Below, piece after piece: positions 60,937-64,000 of a stretch of DNA of 64,000 bases. Source of the DNA: an uncultured bacterium (GTDB lineage: Bacteria; Patescibacteriota; Saccharimonadia; Saccharimonadales; Saccharimonadaceae); NCBI GenBank assembly GCA_938036155.1, contig CALHPA010000004.1, positions 1-64,000 of the forward strand, written 5' to 3'. Below the pieces are notes generated by a model, which was given only the letters and a program-made list of their open reading frames with translations, was not told the origin of the DNA and did not search any database. The position numbers and the translations under genes were made by a program. Numbering within the stretch: position 1 is the stretch's first letter; the number at the start of each line of letters is the position of its first letter.

Positions 60937-63294
60937 ATGAATAGTGGGCAAAATCTTAAAAATATTAAAAAGTTTATTCGTGTAGCGAATTATTTGACTG
61001 TTTCGCAAATCTTCTTGCAAGATAATTTTCTATTGGAGCGTCCACTAACTTCTGAAGATATTAAACCTCGGCTTCTTGGCCACTGGGGAAGTTGCCCAGG
61101 TGTTAATCATGTTTATGCACATCTTTTAAATATTCAAAAACAGCTGGATTTTGCTAAAAGTGGTTTAAAAACAGCATTTATGCTTGGTCCAGGTCATGCT
61201 TTTCCGGCGCTCCAGGCGAATCTTTTTCTTGAAGAAACTCTTTCGAATATCGATAAGAATGCGATTCGGAATTCGCAAGGTATTGCTTATATTTCGAAAA
61301 ACTTTTCTTGGCCAGGCGGTTTTCCGTCGCACGCGAGTCCTTTCACGCCAGGCGTGATTCTTGAAGGTGGGGAGCTCGGCTATTCGCTTTCGACTGCTTT
61401 CGGGGCGGTTTTAGATAATCCAAATCTTGTAATGACCACTTTAATCGGCGATGGCGAGGCTGAAACTGGCCCAATTGCTGCAGCTTGGCATCTGAATAAA
61501 CTGATAAATCCAGTTAAAAATGGAGTAGTTTTACCTGTTTTACATTTGAATGGTTATAAAATTTCTGGTCCGACAATTTTTGGCTCGATGAGTGATTTTG
61601 AATTGATTCAATTTTTCCACGGAGCGGGTTGGGAGCCAAAAATCGTTGATGAATATTCTGCTGAAGATTTTGATTTAGAGCTTTCGAAAGTTTTTTCAGA
61701 TGCTTTTCGAGATATTTCGCGAATAAAATTTGGCCGAAAAAACGGTTTTGTGCGGCTGCCGATGATTATTATGCGGAGTAAAAAAGGAAGCTCCGGTGTT
61801 ACTGAAAATAATGGCGAAAAAATTGAAGGGAACTCGCTCGCTCATCAAGTTCCACTTTTAAACGCTAAAAGTGATGGAAAAGAGCTCAAAAAACTCGAAG
61901 ATTGGTTAAAATCTTATAAATTTGAAGAGCTTTTTGATTTCGAAAAAGGTGAATTCAAACCTTGGCTTAATGATTTTTTACCAGAAAAATCAAGCAGAAT
62001 TGGTCAAAATTGTTTCGTAGATGCAAATTTAAATTTTAAAGAATTAAAATTACCAGAAATTCATGAAAGAGTAGGCGAGAAATCACTTGCAATGAATGCA
62101 ATTGGTGATTTTTTGAAAGAAGTTTTCGAAAAAAATCCAGAAATTTTCCGCTTCTTTAGTCCTGATGAAACTTATTCAAATAAATTAGATGCTATTTTTA
62201 AAGTAACTTCACGTTCTTGGCAGCGAGAAATTAAGCCATGGGAAAAAGATTTATCGAAAAACGGCCGTGTTACGGAAATTTTGAGTGAACATTCTTTACA
62301 GGGGCTTTTGCAGGGTTATATTTTAACGGGGCGACATGGAATTTTGACTTCTTACGAAGCTTTTGCGCCGATTATTTCTTCAATGATGGATCAATATGCT
62401 AAGTTCTTGGCCCAATCTAAAGAAGTAAAATGGCGAGGTGATTTAGCAAGTTTAAACTATGTTTTAACTTCAACTGGTTGGCGACAAGACCATAATGGAT
62501 TTTCGCATCAAAATCCGAGTTTTATTGATGAAGTTTTGCGCCGCGAAAATGGAATTGGGCAGATTTTTTTGCCAGCAGATGATAATTCGGCTGTTGTAGC
62601 GATTTCAAAAATGCTAAAATCCCAAAATAATATTAACGTTTTGGTTGCGGGAAAAACGCCTGAGCCAAGGTATTTTTCTCTTAAGAGCGCACAAAAGCAG
62701 ATTAAAAATGGCGGAATATTTGTTTTTGACAGTTGGAAAAATCAGGAAATTACAGACTGGGACTCAATTTTAGAAGATGATGAGCCAGATTTAATTTTGG
62801 CGGCAAGTGGTGATTATGTTTTTAAAGAAACAGTTGCAGCACTTCAGGTTTTGCTTCATGACGCACCGCAAATTAAAATTCGTTTAGTTTATATTCAGGC
62901 GCTATGTAGTGAAGGAATTGGAACTTTCGAAAATACACTTTCGAAAAGCGATTTCGCGAAGATTTTTACTAAAGATAAGCCAGTTATATTTGCTTTTCAT
63001 GGTTATGCTAAAACTTTGAAATCAATTTTATTTGATTATGAAAATCCGTCGAGAATTAAAATTAACGGATATGAAGAAAAAGGTTCAACAACTACGCCGT
63101 TTGATATGCTTGCGAGAAATCGAGTTTCGCGATACGATATTGTGGCTCGAGCGGTCGCTTCGAAAAATCCTGAAAAGGCTGAAGAATATTTGGCGAGAAA
63201 AGAAGACTTGCTGAAATTCGCCCGCGAAAACTCCGTCGACGCTCCAGAGATTGAGAATTGGAAATATTTATCTTTTTATGGTAAAATGGAATAG
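60937..63294 (+). CDS. xfp: Phosphoketolase (xylulose-5-P/fructose-6-P)
   Basis: Thiamine-diphosphate enzyme of 785 aa that splits xylulose-5-phosphate and often fructose-6-phosphate with phosphate to acetyl-phosphate, giving ATP via acetate kinase. Motifs: LLGHWGSCPGVNHVYAHL, MLGPGHAFPALQANLFLEE, EGGELGYSLSTAFGAVLDNP, the ThDP/Mg site IGDGEAETGPIAAAWH, and the C-terminal RVSRYDIVARAV. TGATAAAAT ends 7 nt before the ATG; no Shine-Dalgarno sequence, so the message is likely leaderless. Confidence 0.96.
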   Translation: MNSGQNLKNIKKFIRVANYLTVSQIFLQDNFLLERPLTSEDIKPRLLGHWGSCPGVNHVYAHLLNIQKQLDFAKSGLKTAFMLGPGHAFPALQANLFLEETLSNIDKNAIRNSQGIAYISKNFSWPGGFPSHASPFTPGVILEGGELGYSLSTAFGAVLDNPNLVMTTLIGDGEAETGPIAAAWHLNKLINPVKNGVVLPVLHLNGYKISGPTIFGSMSDFELIQFFHGAGWEPKIVDEYSAEDFDLELSKVFSDAFRDISRIKFGRKNGFVRLPMIIMRSKKGSSGVTENNGEKIEGNSLAHQVPLLNAKSDGKELKKLEDWLKSYKFEELFDFEKGEFKPWLNDFLPEKSSRIGQNCFVDANLNFKELKLPEIHERVGEKSLAMNAIGDFLKEVFEKNPEIFRFFSPDETYSNKLDAIFKVTSRSWQREIKPWEKDLSKNGRVTEILSEHSLQGLLQGYILTGRHGILTSYEAFAPIISSMMDQYAKFLAQSKEVKWRGDLASLNYVLTSTGWRQDHNGFSHQNPSFIDEVLRRENGIGQIFLPADDNSAVVAISKMLKSQNNINVLVAGKTPEPRYFSLKSAQKQIKNGGIFVFDSWKNQEITDWDSILEDDEPDLILAASGDYVFKETVAALQVLLHDAPQIKIRLVYIQALCSEGIGTFENTLSKSDFAKIFTKDKPVIFAFHGYAKTLKSILFDYENPSRIKINGYEEKGSTTTPFDMLARNRVSRYDIVARAVASKNPEKAEEYLARKEDLLKFARENSVDAPEIENWKYLSFYGKME

Positions 63295-63322
63295 TTATAA
63301 ACTTTAACAGAAGGAGGACTAT

Positions 63323-63571
63323 ATGGGATTTTTATGGTCACTTATAGTTGGAGGATTTATCGGTGCTATTGCTGGTTATATCCTTAATAAAGACAAGAAA
63401 ATGGGAATCGTAGCTAATGTTTTGGCTGGACTCGTCGGATCATTTGTTGGGCAATCTTTATTTGGTAGCTTCGGTCCAAAATTGGCAGACATGGCAATTA
63501 TTCCATCATTGATTGGTGCGATTATCGTTATTAGTGTAGTATCATTTGTGCTTAAAAAGGGAGAAAAATAA
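63323..63571 (+). CDS. GlsB/YeaQ/YmgE-family membrane protein
   Basis: 82 aa with three hydrophobic, glycine-rich helices (LIVGGFIGAIAGYIL, GIVANVLAGLVGSFVGQSLFG, LIGAIIVISVVSFVL), the transglycosylase-associated protein family. These small proteins are usually induced by envelope or general stress; the enzymatic name is historical. AAGGAGG upstream; it is coupled with a CsbD gene, another stress family. Confidence 0.9.
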   Translation: MGFLWSLIVGGFIGAIAGYILNKDKKMGIVANVLAGLVGSFVGQSLFGSFGPKLADMAIIPSLIGAIIVISVVSFVLKKGEK

Positions 63572-63572
63572 T

Positions 63573-63782
63573 ATGTCAGAAAATAAACTCGATGCTGTAG
63601 TAGATAAAGTTGTTGGCGCTACAAAAGAAGTCGCTGGAAAGGTTACGGGCAACAAAAAATTACAGGCTGAAGGCAAAACTCAGAAAGCTGGAGGAAAAGT
63701 CAAAGAAGTTGCTGCCGATACTAAAGATATTGTTGACGGAGTGGTCGACGGCGCAAAAGAAGTTCTAGGCAAGAAAAAATAG
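63573..63782 (+). CDS. CsbD-family stress protein
   Basis: 69 aa, hydrophilic and repetitive: KLDAVVDKVVGATKEVAGKV, KLQAEGKTQKAGGKVKEVA, the CsbD repeat pattern. Induced by general stress in other bacteria, with unknown molecular function. The ATG at 63573, after AAGGGAG, is used; it follows the glsB-like stop by one base. Confidence 0.9.
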   Translation: MSENKLDAVVDKVVGATKEVAGKVTGNKKLQAEGKTQKAGGKVKEVAADTKDIVDGVVDGAKEVLGKKK

Positions 63783-63792
63783 AACAATATAA

Positions 63793-63825
63793 AATAATAG
63801 CCTCATCGTTGAGACTATTATTTTT
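63793..63825 (+). terminator. Intrinsic terminator
   Basis: AATAATAGCCTCA pairs with TGAGACTATTATT, then TTT. Confidence 0.85.
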
Positions 63826-63859
63826 AGAAAAAAGAAAACCCCGAGCTTTATACTCGGGG
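63826..63859 (-). terminator. Intrinsic terminator for a minus-strand gene or RNA beyond the right edge
   Basis: CCCCGAG/CTCGGGG hairpin (63839-63859) followed on the minus strand by TTTTCTTTTTT. It faces leftwards, so something on the minus strand ends here. Confidence 0.8.
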
Positions 63860-64000
63860 AAACCAGATTAGTTTTTTAGGAAGTTAAAGATAAAGTCCTC
63901 AACTTCCTGGTGGTCGGGGTATCCGCCCCAAAAGGCGGATTCCCTATGTTTACCAAGTCAGGAGCCACCGTTCCAGCCTTGGAATTTCTCTTGGAGATAT
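63860..64000 (-). other. 3' end of an unidentified minus-strand transcript, cut by the window edge
   Basis: No convincing protein end is readable: all three minus frames stop within this stretch and none resembles a known family. On the minus strand two stems appear, ATCCGCC/GGCGGAT and GGAAGTT/AACTTCC, followed by the terminator at 63826-63859. The GC content is higher than around it. It looks like the end of a structured RNA or a long 3' UTR. Confidence 0.45.

Noticed and set aside
1..64000. Reassignment of UGA to glycine, as in Gracilibacteria
   Set aside because: UGA ends several genes at the expected family length (murJ, the 245-aa membrane protein), and no conserved glycine is replaced by UGA.
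1..64000. CRISPR arrays, insertion sequences or prophage
   Set aside because: No spaced direct repeats, transposase motifs, integrase or phage structural genes were seen.

Overview
The window is a low-GC bacterial chromosome segment, tightly packed and mostly on the + strand. It has many overlapping or nearly abutting genes, no insertion sequence, no CRISPR array and no rRNA. UGA, UAA and UAG all act as stops, so the standard code is used. Gene content fits a host-dependent member of the Candidate Phyla Radiation, most likely Saccharibacteria (TM7). It encodes a compact Gram-positive-like envelope (MurJ, LCP ligase, wall-glycopolymer export), an arginine deiminase cluster, phosphoketolase and a class I aldolase fusion, and no amino-acid, nucleotide or lipid synthesis pathway. 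This assignment is inference from gene content, not from a marker phylogeny. The first ~1.8 kb is clearly GC-richer than the rest; the change falls inside lepA and could be recombination or an assembly chimera.

Layout. 1-4.7 kb: murJ (partial), lepA, rnpA, yidC, khpB/jag. 4.8-6.1 kb (-): a GtrA-like flippase and a GtrB-like glycosyltransferase. 6.2-9.1 kb: two membrane-anchored surface proteins, one a muramidase-like domain followed by three ricin-type beta-trefoils. 9.2-24.3 kb: a cell-surface polysaccharide locus with a Wzm/Wzt ABC exporter, five glycosyltransferases, a GT-C-like membrane protein, RmlA, a polyprenyl-phosphate sugar transferase, an O-antigen-ligase-like protein and an LCP transferase. 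24.3-26.0 kb: a LexA-like DNA-binding protein without peptidase, MscS, and a Cys-rich small protein. 26.1-30.1 kb: arcA, arcB and an ArcD/YfcC carrier. 30-36.7 kb: methyltransferase, DsbA-like protein, CNNM-like protein, aspS, two membrane proteins, trmB. 36.8-40.7 kb: uvrA, galE. 40.8-44.7 kb: a PadR/PspC/ABC envelope-stress-type operon. 44.8-51.2 kb: tRNA-Asn, a disulfide reductase, a pseudokinase-aldolase fusion, a membrane-bound XRE protein, uvrC. 52.3-53.2 kb: three tRNAs that all read CAU. 53.5-58.9 kb: a membrane protein / ATP-cone / cysteine-less oxidoreductase operon, yebC, a putative metalloprotease pair, gmk. 59.2-64 kb: a long inverted repeat, CIRCE-hrcA-grpE, a candidate ncRNA, phosphoketolase, GlsB and CsbD.

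How it works together. Much of the window concerns the cell surface: lipid II flipping, glycan synthesis and ligation, carbohydrate binding and muramidase activity, and envelope-stress transport. The arginine deiminase and phosphoketolase genes point to a fermentative life with ATP made by substrate-level steps. Expression signals fall into two classes. Many protein genes have an extended -10 (TGnTATAAT or TGnTAAAAT) ending 4-10 nt before the start codon, implying leaderless or nearly leaderless mRNAs. tRNAs, a candidate ncRNA and several tiny genes have full TTGACN-17 bp-TANNAT promoters. The word TTCGAAA is strikingly abundant in all reading frames from about 1.9 kb onward.
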